64,000 nucleotides of DNA from Dongia_A sp039808885 (GTDB lineage Bacteria; Pseudomonadota; Alphaproteobacteria; Dongiales; Dongiaceae). The notes under the pieces were generated by a model. The model ran no database searches. It was not told the DNA's origin and saw nothing but the letters and a program-made list of their open reading frames with translations. Shown here piece after piece: positions 15,348-23,264 of the stretch (positions are counted from its first letter, which is position 1; the number at the start of each line of letters is the position of its first letter). The DNA lies in contig JBDHTX010000005.1 of assembly GCA_039808885.1 (NCBI GenBank), positions 1-64,000 on the forward strand, read 5' to 3'. A program made the position numbers and the translations under genes.

Positions 15348-16484
15348 CTAGTTCGGTTCCAGGAAGAGGGCCAGCACGCCGGTATGGCCGTAGAGGCGGC
15401 GGTGGCTGATCTCGCCATTGGCGAAGAAGCCGGCCAGGGGCACGTCGCCGATGACGTCGCGCACGATCTGCAATTCGATGCCGGCCTCGCCGAACAGGTT
15501 GTGGCCGCGCGACAGGCAGGAGAAATAGAGCCCGCCCTGGATCGGCCGCGAGATGCGCTTCTTCAGCTTCTCCAGCATCTGCACCAGGTCGTCGCGCGCG
15601 GTCGAGCGGTCGCGCTTGGTGAACATGATGCCGTCGCCGGAATCGATCTGGTCGCCGATGGCGATCCAGCCCTTGTTGGGGTCGATGCCCATCAGGTTGC
15701 GCACCAGGTAGTCGCCGGTGTCCGAGCCGCCGACCGGCAGGGCCGCGTAGATGAAATTGGCGCAGCGCTCCAGGTTGCGCGCCAGCATCTCGCCGATCTC
15801 CTCCTTGAAGACGTCGAGGGCGGGGCGGCCGTCGATCTCCATCACCACGTTCTTCTGCGCGGTGGTGGCGACATGGGCCGGGCCGATCGGCGAGCAGCCC
15901 TGGCTCAGCCCGGCGATGAGATTGATGTGCGAACTCATCCAGGCGCCCGAGGCGCCGCCCTCGCTGACCTCGCCGGCGATCTGCACCATCTTGCTGCGCG
16001 ACGAGGCGAGGCCGCCCACCAGATAGGCGCCGCTCGCCTCGGCCAGGCGGTCGAGCATCATCGGCAGGCGCTGGGCGCGCGGATCGGCATGGACGATGGC
16101 GACGTTCGGGCGCTGGGCCTCGAACCACTCGCTGCCCGCCCCGGCGGCATCGTCGCCGCGGCCGGGAAAGACGCGGAAGGAATCGCCCGGCAAATCGGCG
16201 ATGAGGGCGCTGACCGCCGGCTGGTCGAAATATTCGCCGGGGCCGCGGGTCGAATTGCCGAGGATGGCCATGCCGGTGGCGCCGATCCAGTTCGCCACGC
16301 CGGTCGCGTCGCGCAGACGGTCGAGAATCTCGACCGCGTGATCGGCGATCACGTCGGTGACGTAGAGAAAGCCGAGCGGGTCGGTGCCGGCGCCGGGCGC
16401 GGTGGCGCTGAGCTCGGCCAGGCAGGATTCGACCGCTTGGCGCCAATCCTGGCCGGAGGCGTGGCCGGCGCGGAAGCGGGTCAT
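15348..16484 (-). CDS. FIST-domain sensory protein
   Basis: 378 residues with FIST N-terminal (about 30-220) and C-terminal (about 225-365) domains, recognised from GAYLVGGLASSR and from GGLYFSCLSRG with LAGFFANGEI in the last 80 residues. FIST domains are proposed small-ligand sensors linked to signal transduction. The last 64 codons form the direct repeat (15355-15548) shared with 12677-12870, so the 3' end was probably supplied by the adjacent island; the reading frame is intact across the junction. The start overlaps the stop of tesA by four bases (16481-16484), so FIST is the second gene of a tesA-FIST unit. Confidence 0.88.
   Translation of the reverse strand: MTRFRAGHASGQDWRQAVESCLAELSATAPGAGTDPLGFLYVTDVIADHAVEILDRLRDATGVANWIGATGMAILGNSTRGPGEYFDQPAVSALIADLPGDSFRVFPGRGDDAAGAGSEWFEAQRPNVAIVHADPRAQRLPMMLDRLAEASGAYLVGGLASSRSKMVQIAGEVSEGGASGAWMSSHINLIAGLSQGCSPIGPAHVATTAQKNVVMEIDGRPALDVFKEEIGEMLARNLERCANFIYAALPVGGSDTGDYLVRNLMGIDPNKGWIAIGDQIDSGDGIMFTKRDRSTARDDLVQMLEKLKKRISRPIQGGLYFSCLSRGHNLFGEAGIELQIVRDVIGDVPLAGFFANGEISHRRLYGHTGVLALFLEPN
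15355..15548 (-). repeat. Direct repeat of the FIST 3' end, right copy (in the intact gene)
   Basis: The partner of 12677-12870, offset exactly 2678 bases, 188 of 194 positions identical. Homology ends at 15548 within GGATCGGCCG, after which the left copy runs into island sequence and this copy continues into the FIST gene. The shared boundary is the likely crossover point. Confidence 0.95.
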
Positions 16485-17173
16485 GACGCGCTCCTTTGCC
16501 GGGCGCGGTCCATCGCCTCGGTCACCAGGGGAAGCAGATGCTGCACGATCACCGCCACGCCTTTGCCATTGGGATGCATGCCGTCCGCCTGATTGAGGTC
16601 GGAATCCAGGGCTACATCCTGCAACAGGAAGGGCAGGAACAACAGGCCATGCGCCTTGGCGAGATCCGGATAAAGCGCGTCAAAAGCCGTCTTGTAGTCC
16701 GGGCCCAGATTGGGCGGGGCCAGCATCCCGGCCAGCACGATTTCCGCCCCGGCCGCCTGGGCCTTGGCGATGATGGCCTCGAGATTGGCCTTGGTCGCGG
16801 CGGGGTCGAGGCCGCGCAGCATGTCGTTGGCGCCCAGCGCCAGGATGATCACCTGCGGCTTGTCGGCCAGCGCCCAGTCGATCCGCGCCGCGCCCCCGGC
16901 GCTGGTGTCGCCGGAAACGCCGCCATTGATCACGATTGCCGCGCGCCCCATCTTGGTAAGGGCCTCGCCCAGCTGGGCGCTCAGCGTCTCCGGCTCGGTG
17001 AGGCCGAGGCCGGCGGTGAGCGAATCGCCGAAGGCGAGGATGCGCATCGGCTCCGCCGCCGCGGCGGCCGGATGGTGCGCAAGCGAGACGAGCAGCAGCA
17101 GGGCGCAGCAGGCGCGCGCGGCGACAGCGTGTAGATCCGGCGCAAGGAAGCGAATTTTGAACGACGGCAGCAT
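16481..17173 (-). CDS. tesA: GDSL arylesterase / acyl-CoA thioesterase TesA
   Basis: 230 residues from the ATG at 17173. A hydrophobic leader (about 18-40, ending AAAAAEP) marks periplasmic export. SGNH blocks are visible: GDSLTAG (Ser51), GGVSGDT, GANDML, and the C-terminal DGMHPNGKG with the Asp-His pair. The family hydrolyses short acyl esters and thioesters. It diverges from the ABC gene ybbA, the same pairing as in E. coli; here the two proposed start codons share the bases CATG (17171-17174). Upstream in-frame starts would read into ybbA. Confidence 0.92.
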   Translation of the reverse strand: MLPSFKIRFLAPDLHAVAARACCALLLLVSLAHHPAAAAAEPMRILAFGDSLTAGLGLTEPETLSAQLGEALTKMGRAAIVINGGVSGDTSAGGAARIDWALADKPQVIILALGANDMLRGLDPAATKANLEAIIAKAQAAGAEIVLAGMLAPPNLGPDYKTAFDALYPDLAKAHGLLFLPFLLQDVALDSDLNQADGMHPNGKGVAVIVQHLLPLVTEAMDRARQRSAS

Positions 17174-17903
17174 GCAGCGCGACACCCGAAGCCAGAACGC
17201 GGGAGAAAGCGGTCCTCCACCGGCGATCCACCTGGAGGACGTGCACCTGACACTGGCGAGCGAAGCCGGCCGCGTCAACATCCTGAACGATATAGGGCTT
17301 CACATTGCCGCGGGCGAGACGGTGAGCCTGGTCGGGCCGTCAGGCTCGGGCAAGACCTCCTTGCTGCTGCTGATCGCCGGGCTGGAGCAGGCGAGCGGCG
17401 GGCGCATCAGCATCGCCGGACGCGACCTCACGAAGCTGTCGGAAGATTCCCTGGCGCTGTTGCGCCGCGACCACATCGGCATCGTGTTCCAGAATTTCCA
17501 TTTGATCCCGACCATGAACGCGCTGGAGAATGTCGCCGTGCCGCTGGAGCTGGCCGGCGCCGCGGATGCCTTCGCGCGGGCGGAGGCGGCGCTGCAGGCG
17601 GTGGGCCTCGCGCATCGCCTGCGCCACTATCCGGCGCAATTGTCCGGCGGCGAGCAGCAGCGCGTGGCGCTGGCCCGCGCGCTGGCGCCGCGGCCGCAGG
17701 TGCTGCTGGCCGACGAGCCGACCGGCAATCTCGACCACGACACCGGCGCCCGGATCATCGACCTGCTCTTCGCCCAGGCCCATGCGATCGGCGCGACGCT
17801 GCTGCTGATCACGCACGACCCCACACTGGCCGCGCGCTGCGCCCGGCAACTGCAGATGGAAGACGGCCGCATCATCAGCGACAGCGCCTGGGTGGCGGCG
17901 TGA
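17172..17903 (+). CDS. ybbA: ABC transporter ATP-binding protein YbbA
   Basis: 243 residues. Walker A GPSGSGKTS (55-63), Q-loop FQNFHLIPTMNALENV, signature LSGGEQQR near 160 and Walker B VLLADEPTGNLD. This is the LolD / MacB-like class of ATPases that work with FtsX-type permeases. The permease lies 292 bases downstream after a repeat element. With ybbP it probably drives a mechanotransmission step in the periplasm or extraction from the membrane; in E. coli the cluster tesA-ybbA-ybbP is conserved, but its substrate is not established. Confidence 0.93.
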   Translation: MQRDTRSQNAGESGPPPAIHLEDVHLTLASEAGRVNILNDIGLHIAAGETVSLVGPSGSGKTSLLLLIAGLEQASGGRISIAGRDLTKLSEDSLALLRRDHIGIVFQNFHLIPTMNALENVAVPLELAGAADAFARAEAALQAVGLAHRLRHYPAQLSGGEQQRVALARALAPRPQVLLADEPTGNLDHDTGARIIDLLFAQAHAIGATLLLITHDPTLAARCARQLQMEDGRIISDSAWVAA

Positions 17904-17953
17904 AGGCGACCCCTGAAGACGAAGTCATGATGTTCGCGCCAATACGCGGTGAA

Positions 17954-18171
17954 CCCCTTCCCCCCCACGCCGACAAATGTCGGCATTCGCCGACGGGCCG
18001 GGGGAAGGTTGGGAAGGGGGGTGATGCAGCATTGGGTGTGGCCGGCAGCATTCTTCGTTTGCATCGCCTTCGGCGATGCGCGCTCGTAGCGCGCGCGACC
18101 CCCCTTCCGGCTGCGCCTAAGCTCGCTTTGCTCGCTAAGGCTCCGCTGCCTTCCCCCGCAAGGGGGGAAGG
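17954..18171. repeat. Dispersed intergenic repeat, family A, copy 2
   Basis: The closest relative of the copy at 3622: CCTTCCCCCC, palindrome CCGACAAATGTCGG, GGGAAGGGGGGTGATGCAGC, CTAAGCTCGCTTTGCTCGCTAAG and the final CTTCCCCC-GCAAG-GGGGGAAG hairpin are all present in the same order. It separates ybbA from ybbP, which are normally adjacent. Confidence 0.85.
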
Positions 18172-18195
18172 AAATGATGTGCGCGGTGGCCTCGC

Positions 18196-20757
18196 ATGAC
18201 CCTTCCGATCTCCCTCCGCATCGCGGCACGCGAGTTGCGCGCGGGGACGCGCGGGTTCCGGCTGTTCATCGCCTGCCTGGTGCTGGGGGTCGCGGCGATC
18301 GCCGGCATCGGCTCGATCAGCGCCGCGGCGATCGCCGGCATCGCCGCCAATGCGCAGGCGCTGCTCGGCGGCGACCTGGAGATCCGGCTGACCCACCGCG
18401 CGGCGAGCGACCCGGAACTGGCGGCGATCGACCGGCTGGGCCAGGTCTCGCATGTGGTCGAGATGCGCGCCATGGCGAAACCGACGGGAGTAGATCCGAC
18501 GGGCGCAAGCGACGCGCTGCCGGTGCTGGTCGAGTTGAAGGCGGCCGACGCGGCCTATCCGCTCTATGGCGGCCTTGCCGTGGCGCCGGCGGCGCCGCTC
18601 GCCGACCTGCTGGCGCCGCGCCCCGATGGCAGCTTCGGCGCCGCGGCGCATGAGGTGCTGCTGCAGCGCGCGCATCTGAAGCTCGGCGACCGCCTCACCG
18701 TCGGCAACGCGCATTTCGTCATCACCGCGGCGATCACCCGCGAGCCGGACGCGACCACCCAGGTCTGGGCGCTCGGCCCGCGTTTGCTGATCTCCGAGGC
18801 GGGCCTGGCGGCGACCGGCCTGGTGCAGCCGGGCAGCCTGGTCTATCACGCCTACCGGGTGAAGGTGGCGCCGGGAATCGACCGCATCGCCGCCGCCGAT
18901 ACCCTCAACGCGCAATTCCCCAAAGCCGGCTGGCGCATCCGCCAGCTGGAGGATGCCGGCCAGCGCACGCGCGACTTCCTGGAGAACACGCGCGCCTATC
19001 TCGATCTCATCGGCCTCTCGGCGCTGCTGATCGGCGGGCTCGGCATCGCCAATGCGGTGCGCGCGCACCTGGAGAGCAAGGCGCGCGCCATCGCGGTGCT
19101 GAAATGCCTCGGCGCCACCGCCCGGCAGGTGGCGGCGGTCAACCTGCTCACCATCGGCGCCATGGCGGCGCTGGCGATGGCGATCGCCCTCATGCTCGGC
19201 GCCGCGGCGCCCTATCTGTTCGCTACCGCGCTGGGCGGGCTCGGCCTCGATCTCAAGACCGGGATCTATGCCGCGCCGCTGCTGCGCGCCGCCGGCTTCG
19301 GCGCCTTGACCGCGCTCGCCTTCGCGCTGCCGTTCCTGCTGCGCGCGGCGCGCACCAAGCCGGCCCAGTTGTTCCGCGCCGCGGCGCTGGAACTGGGCGG
19401 CGCCAGCCGCCGCGACCTCCTGGTCATCGCGCTGGCGGCGCTGGCGCTCGTCGCCCTGGTGGTGGCGAGCTCGGACAACAAGCTGCTGGCGGCCGGCTTC
19501 GCGCTGGCCGCGGCGCTGACCCTGGCGGCGTTCCGCGGCCTCGCCGCCGCGATCCAGGCCCTGGCGCATCGCGTGCAGCGCCGGCTGCAGGCGGCGAACA
19601 GTGCGCGGCACCATCGCGCCCTGCGTTTCGCGCTGGCGACGCTCGGCCGGCCCAGCGCGCCGGTCGCTTCCATCGTGCTGTCCATCGGCCTCGGCCTCAC
19701 CGTGCTGATCGCCGTGGCGCTGATCCAGGGCAGCATCCTCGCCGATTTCGCCCGCAACCTGCCGGCCCGCGCGCCGAGCTTCTATTTCATCGACATCCAG
19801 CCGGACCAGGTCGAAGGCCTGCAGGCGATGGCGATGGCCGTGTCGGGGGCCAGCGATTTCGAGCGCGTGCCGATGCTGCGCGGGCGCATCACCAGGTTCA
19901 ACGACGTGCCGGTGGAGCGGATCACGCCGCCGAAGAACCTGGAATGGGTGCTGCGCGGCGATCGCGGCCTCACCTGGTCGGCCGCCCCGCCGGAAGGCGC
20001 CGAGATCGTCGCCGGCCAGTGGTGGGCGCCGGATTACAAGGGCGCGCCGCTGATCTCGCTCGACCAGGAGACGGCGGAGGGATTCGGCCTCAAGCTCGGC
20101 GACAGCATCACCGTCAACCTGCTGGGCCGCGAGATCACCGGCACCATCGCCAATTTGCGCAAGGTCGACTGGTCCTCGCTGTCGATCAACTTCGTCATGG
20201 TGTTCTCGCCCGGGCTGATGGAATCGGCGCCGCAAAGCAACATCGCCACCGTGCGCGTGCCGGAGGCGGCCGAGGGCGAGCTGATGAACCAGGTCGCGGC
20301 GCGCTTTCCCAACATCTCGGCGATCCGGGTCAAGGACGCGCTCGCCACCGCCCTCGACCTGCTGTCCCAGGTCGGCGGCGCCATCCGCGGCACCGCGCTG
20401 GCGACGCTCGGCGCCGGCATCCTGGTGCTGGCCGGCGCCGTCGCCGCGGGCCGCGAGAAGCGCATCTACGAGGCGGTGCTGCTGAAGATGCTGGGCGGCC
20501 GGCGGCGCGACATCGCCCTTGGCTATTTGTGGGAATTCGGCCTGCTGGCCCTGGTCAGCGCCGCCTTGTCGGTGGCGCTGGGGGCGTTCGGCGCCTGGCT
20601 GTTCCTGACCCTGAAGGTGGAGGCCAGCCTGGTGCTGGCCCCGGCGCTGATCGCCACGGTGCTGGCGATTGCCCTCGGCCTCGCCCTTCTGCTCGGCTTC
20701 TGGGGCTCGTGGCAGGCGCTGGGGGCCAAGGCGGCGCCCTATCTGCGCAACGAATAG
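18196..20757 (+). CDS. ybbP: FtsX-family ABC permease YbbP
   Basis: 853 residues. An N-terminal helix (about 20-45) is followed by a large periplasmic domain, then a bundle of helices around residues 265-390, a middle segment with further helices (about 395-500), a second periplasmic domain and three C-terminal helices (about 735-845). This duplicated FtsX layout matches YbbP, partner of YbbA. AGILVLAGAVAAGREKRIYEAVLLKMLGG near the end is the cytoplasmic coupling region of the family. No other gene lies between it and ybbA, only a repeat. Confidence 0.92.
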   Translation: MTLPISLRIAARELRAGTRGFRLFIACLVLGVAAIAGIGSISAAAIAGIAANAQALLGGDLEIRLTHRAASDPELAAIDRLGQVSHVVEMRAMAKPTGVDPTGASDALPVLVELKAADAAYPLYGGLAVAPAAPLADLLAPRPDGSFGAAAHEVLLQRAHLKLGDRLTVGNAHFVITAAITREPDATTQVWALGPRLLISEAGLAATGLVQPGSLVYHAYRVKVAPGIDRIAAADTLNAQFPKAGWRIRQLEDAGQRTRDFLENTRAYLDLIGLSALLIGGLGIANAVRAHLESKARAIAVLKCLGATARQVAAVNLLTIGAMAALAMAIALMLGAAAPYLFATALGGLGLDLKTGIYAAPLLRAAGFGALTALAFALPFLLRAARTKPAQLFRAAALELGGASRRDLLVIALAALALVALVVASSDNKLLAAGFALAAALTLAAFRGLAAAIQALAHRVQRRLQAANSARHHRALRFALATLGRPSAPVASIVLSIGLGLTVLIAVALIQGSILADFARNLPARAPSFYFIDIQPDQVEGLQAMAMAVSGASDFERVPMLRGRITRFNDVPVERITPPKNLEWVLRGDRGLTWSAAPPEGAEIVAGQWWAPDYKGAPLISLDQETAEGFGLKLGDSITVNLLGREITGTIANLRKVDWSSLSINFVMVFSPGLMESAPQSNIATVRVPEAAEGELMNQVAARFPNISAIRVKDALATALDLLSQVGGAIRGTALATLGAGILVLAGAVAAGREKRIYEAVLLKMLGGRRRDIALGYLWEFGLLALVSAALSVALGAFGAWLFLTLKVEASLVLAPALIATVLAIALGLALLLGFWGSWQALGAKAAPYLRNE

Positions 20758-20835
20758 ACCCGGCAACGCATTGACCTTGCGCGGCCAAGTGGTGGAAGCT
20801 GTCGGGGTCTCGCGCGACTCCAAGAGCCCATCCGC

Positions 20836-21363
20836 ATGTTCCAGCTTCCTCCCGATTGCGTGGAGCCCATCTTCTCGACCGTGCTCGGCTATTGGGAAAG
20901 CAAGCGCCGTGACGGCAAGCTGCCGACGCGGCGCGAGATCGATCCGCTGGATCTTGGCGGAACGATCCTGCCCTACATCCTGCTGTTCGAGGTGGTGCCG
21001 GCTGAGGCCCCTACGACGACTGGGCTGCGCTTCCGGTTCCGCCTGGCCGGCACCGCCTTCCGGCAGATCGCCGGGCGCGACGTCACCGGGCTGTGCTTCG
21101 ACGAGCTGGGGCCGGCGGAGCGCACCGCGCCGGTGATCCGGCAATTGACCATGACGGTGGAGCATCTGCGGCCGGCCTATCTGGTCGGCCGCGTCACCGC
21201 GCGCAGCGACGCGCATGAGGATATCGGCCGCCTCGCCCTGCCGCTGTCCAGCGACGGCGCCGGCGTCGACAAGATCCTCGGCGTGTGGTTCACCATGCCG
21301 CTGGCGGCCAACGCGGCAATCTCGCCCTTCGAGGGCGTGCCGCGGCTGCTGGAAGGCTCCTAG
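20836..21363 (+). CDS. PAS-domain protein of the PF07310 type
   Basis: 175 residues. The N-terminal pattern YWESKRRDGKLPTRREIDPLDLGGTILPYILLFEV and the later GLRFRFRLAGTAFRQIAGRDVTG are those of the short alphaproteobacterial PAS_5 family (PF07310). No output domain is attached. The ligand and partner are unknown. It is convergent with murJ, whose stop is six bases away. Confidence 0.85.
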   Translation: MFQLPPDCVEPIFSTVLGYWESKRRDGKLPTRREIDPLDLGGTILPYILLFEVVPAEAPTTTGLRFRFRLAGTAFRQIAGRDVTGLCFDELGPAERTAPVIRQLTMTVEHLRPAYLVGRVTARSDAHEDIGRLALPLSSDGAGVDKILGVWFTMPLAANAAISPFEGVPRLLEGS

Positions 21364-21369
21364 AGCGGG

Positions 21370-22926
21370 TCAGCGCCGCAGCGCGTTGCGCTTGAGGTCG
21401 GCCAGGGTATAGGCGCCGGTCGCCAGGATCACCGCGAAATAGATCGCCGCCGCGACGCCGACCAGCGCGACCAGCGCGCTGGCGCGGTCCACCTCGCCGC
21501 CGGCCAGCCGCGGCGCCAGCAGGTACTGGCCGCCGAACAGCGCGCCGGCCATGACGATATTGGCGAGGGCCAGGCGCGGCAGGTTGCGCCGGAGCCTTGC
21601 GTCCAGCACCAGGTAGCCGAGGCGGTGCAGCTTGCGATAGAGCAGGGTGCAATTGGCCCAGGCGGCGATGGCGGTGCCGAGCGCGATGCCGACGAAGCCG
21701 ATCTGCCAGCGCGACAGGTACCAGAACAGCGACAGGCAGATGAGGATGTCGAGGATGATGGTGGCGACCGAATACTTGAACGGCGTCACCGTGTCCTCGC
21801 GGGCGTAGAAGCCGGGCTGCAGCGCCTTGTTGAGCACGAAGGCGGGCAGCCCGATGGAGATCGCCATCAGCGCCAGCGCGGTGTTGTGCGTCGCCTCTGC
21901 GGTGAAGGCGCCGCGCTGGTAGAGCACGCGCACGATCGGCTCGGCGGCGACGATGAGCCCGACGGCGGAGGGGAGGATCAGCAGCAGGGCGAACTCGATG
22001 GAGCGGTTGAAGGCGGCCATCGCCTCGACCTCGCGCCCGCCGCGGATGGCGCGCGAGAGGACCGGCAGCAGCACCACCCCGATCGCGGCGCCGATCAGCG
22101 CCAGCGGCAGCTGGTAGAGCCGGTCGGCATAGGAGAGATAGGACACCGCCTGGTCCTGCAGGCTGGCGAGGATGCCGGCGATCATGATGCTGATCTGGGC
22201 CACGCCGCCGCTGATCAGGCCCGGCACCATCAGCTTCACCACCTGGCGGATCTCCGGCCCGAAGCTGGGGCGCGGCAGCCGCAGCCCGTAGCCGAGCTTC
22301 GCCGCCACCAGATAGAGCCAGAGGAACTGCAGCAGCCCGGCGAAGGTCTCGCCCCAGGCCAGGATCAGCGCCGGCTGCTCGACATGCGGGGCGACCAGCA
22401 GCAATCCAAGGGTCAGCACCACGTTGAGCAGGATGGGGGCGGCGGCGGCATGGGCGAAGTGATGCAGCGAATTGAGGATGCCGCCCATCAGCGCGGCCAA
22501 ACACATGAACAGCAGATAGGGGAAGGCGATCGAGGTGAGCAGGACGGTGAGGCCGAACTTGGCCGGGTCGTCGGCGAAGCCCGGCGCGAAGACCAGGATC
22601 AGCAGCGGCATGCCGATCTCGGCCACCAGGGTCAGCAGCAGCAGGAAGGCGAGCATGCTGGCCAGCACCCGCTCGGCGAAGGCGCGCGCCACCGGCTGGC
22701 CGCCCTGTTCCAGCCGCCCGGCGAACATCGGCACGAAGGCCGAGTTGAAGGCGCCCTCGGCGAACAGGCGCCGGAACAGGTTGGGCAGCCGGGTGGCCAC
22801 GAACCAGGCATCCGCGGCGAAGCCGGTGCCGAGATAGGCGGCGATCAGCACGTCGCGCACAAAGCCCAGCACGCGGCTGGCCAGGGTCAACATGCCGACG
22901 CTGAGGACGGAGCGGATGGAGAACAT
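21370..22926 (-). CDS. murJ: Lipid II flippase MurJ (MviN)
   Basis: 518 residues with 14 predicted hydrophobic helices, beginning MFSIRSVLSVGMLTLASRVLGFVRD, the conserved MurJ N-terminus. Further family blocks are NLFRRLFAEGAFNSAFVPMF and FYAREDTVTPFKYSVA. MurJ flips lipid-linked peptidoglycan precursor across the inner membrane and is essential in most rods. It lies downstream of glnD, an arrangement conserved in alphaproteobacteria, but a 338-base gap with a family A repeat separates them here. Confidence 0.96.
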   Translation of the reverse strand: MFSIRSVLSVGMLTLASRVLGFVRDVLIAAYLGTGFAADAWFVATRLPNLFRRLFAEGAFNSAFVPMFAGRLEQGGQPVARAFAERVLASMLAFLLLLTLVAEIGMPLLILVFAPGFADDPAKFGLTVLLTSIAFPYLLFMCLAALMGGILNSLHHFAHAAAAPILLNVVLTLGLLLVAPHVEQPALILAWGETFAGLLQFLWLYLVAAKLGYGLRLPRPSFGPEIRQVVKLMVPGLISGGVAQISIMIAGILASLQDQAVSYLSYADRLYQLPLALIGAAIGVVLLPVLSRAIRGGREVEAMAAFNRSIEFALLLILPSAVGLIVAAEPIVRVLYQRGAFTAEATHNTALALMAISIGLPAFVLNKALQPGFYAREDTVTPFKYSVATIILDILICLSLFWYLSRWQIGFVGIALGTAIAAWANCTLLYRKLHRLGYLVLDARLRRNLPRLALANIVMAGALFGGQYLLAPRLAGGEVDRASALVALVGVAAAIYFAVILATGAYTLADLKRNALRR

Positions 22927-23006
22927 GGGGCGAGTCAGGGGACCAAGTTTGAGATGCTAGATGTGGCAGATTCGCGCTCCGGCGTCACCACTGCTCCGCA
23001 GGGTGT

Positions 23007-23255
23007 CTTCCCCCCAAACCGACAAATGTCGGCTGCGTCATCAAGGTTGTGTGGCTGTTTCATCCCGACTCACTGTGCTCCTTCCCCCTTGAGGGGGGAA
23101 GGGTGGGATGGGGGTGAGATGCAGCGCCGGGTTTGAGGGTGCAACGCAAGCTGAGAGACCGAGGTCACCCCCACCTAGCTCCGCCCCCGGGTCGATAGAG
23201 CCCGGGGGTCGCTGCGCTCGCTAAGCCTCCGCGTCCTCCCCCTCAAGGGGGAGGA
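23007..23255. repeat. Dispersed intergenic repeat, family A, copy 3 (divergent)
   Basis: A longer, more diverged copy between glnD and murJ. The CCGACAAATGTCGG palindrome, a CTTCCCCCTTGAGGGGGGAAGG hairpin, GGTGAGATGCAGCGCCGGGT, GCGCTCGCTAAGCCTCCGC and a final CTCCCCCTCAAGGGGGAG hairpin are present. It fills most of the 338-base gap; no gene was seen in it. Confidence 0.78.
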
Positions 23256-23264
23256 GAAAATAGA

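Larger units (their letters stand above)
12871..15354 (+). mobile_element. Low-GC genomic island inserted in the 3' end of the FIST gene
   Basis: This 2.5-kb segment has clearly lower G+C and much freer A/T use at third codon positions than its neighbours. It carries three co-directional genes and lies between 194-bp direct repeats of the FIST 3' end (12677-12870 and 15355-15548), the arrangement left when an integrative element enters a gene end and supplies a replacement end. No integrase, transposase or relaxase is encoded, so it either moves with help in trans or by homologous recombination across the repeats. The exact inner end on the right is set by where FIST homology stops, and the crossover itself probably lies at the 12870 / 15548 end of the repeats. 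Confidence 0.85.

Noticed and set aside
17875..21216. Very long minus-strand open frame opposite ybbP and the PAS gene
   Set aside because: Product is Arg/Gln/His-rich with no family features; it is the antisense of well-supported genes and reflects high third-position GC.
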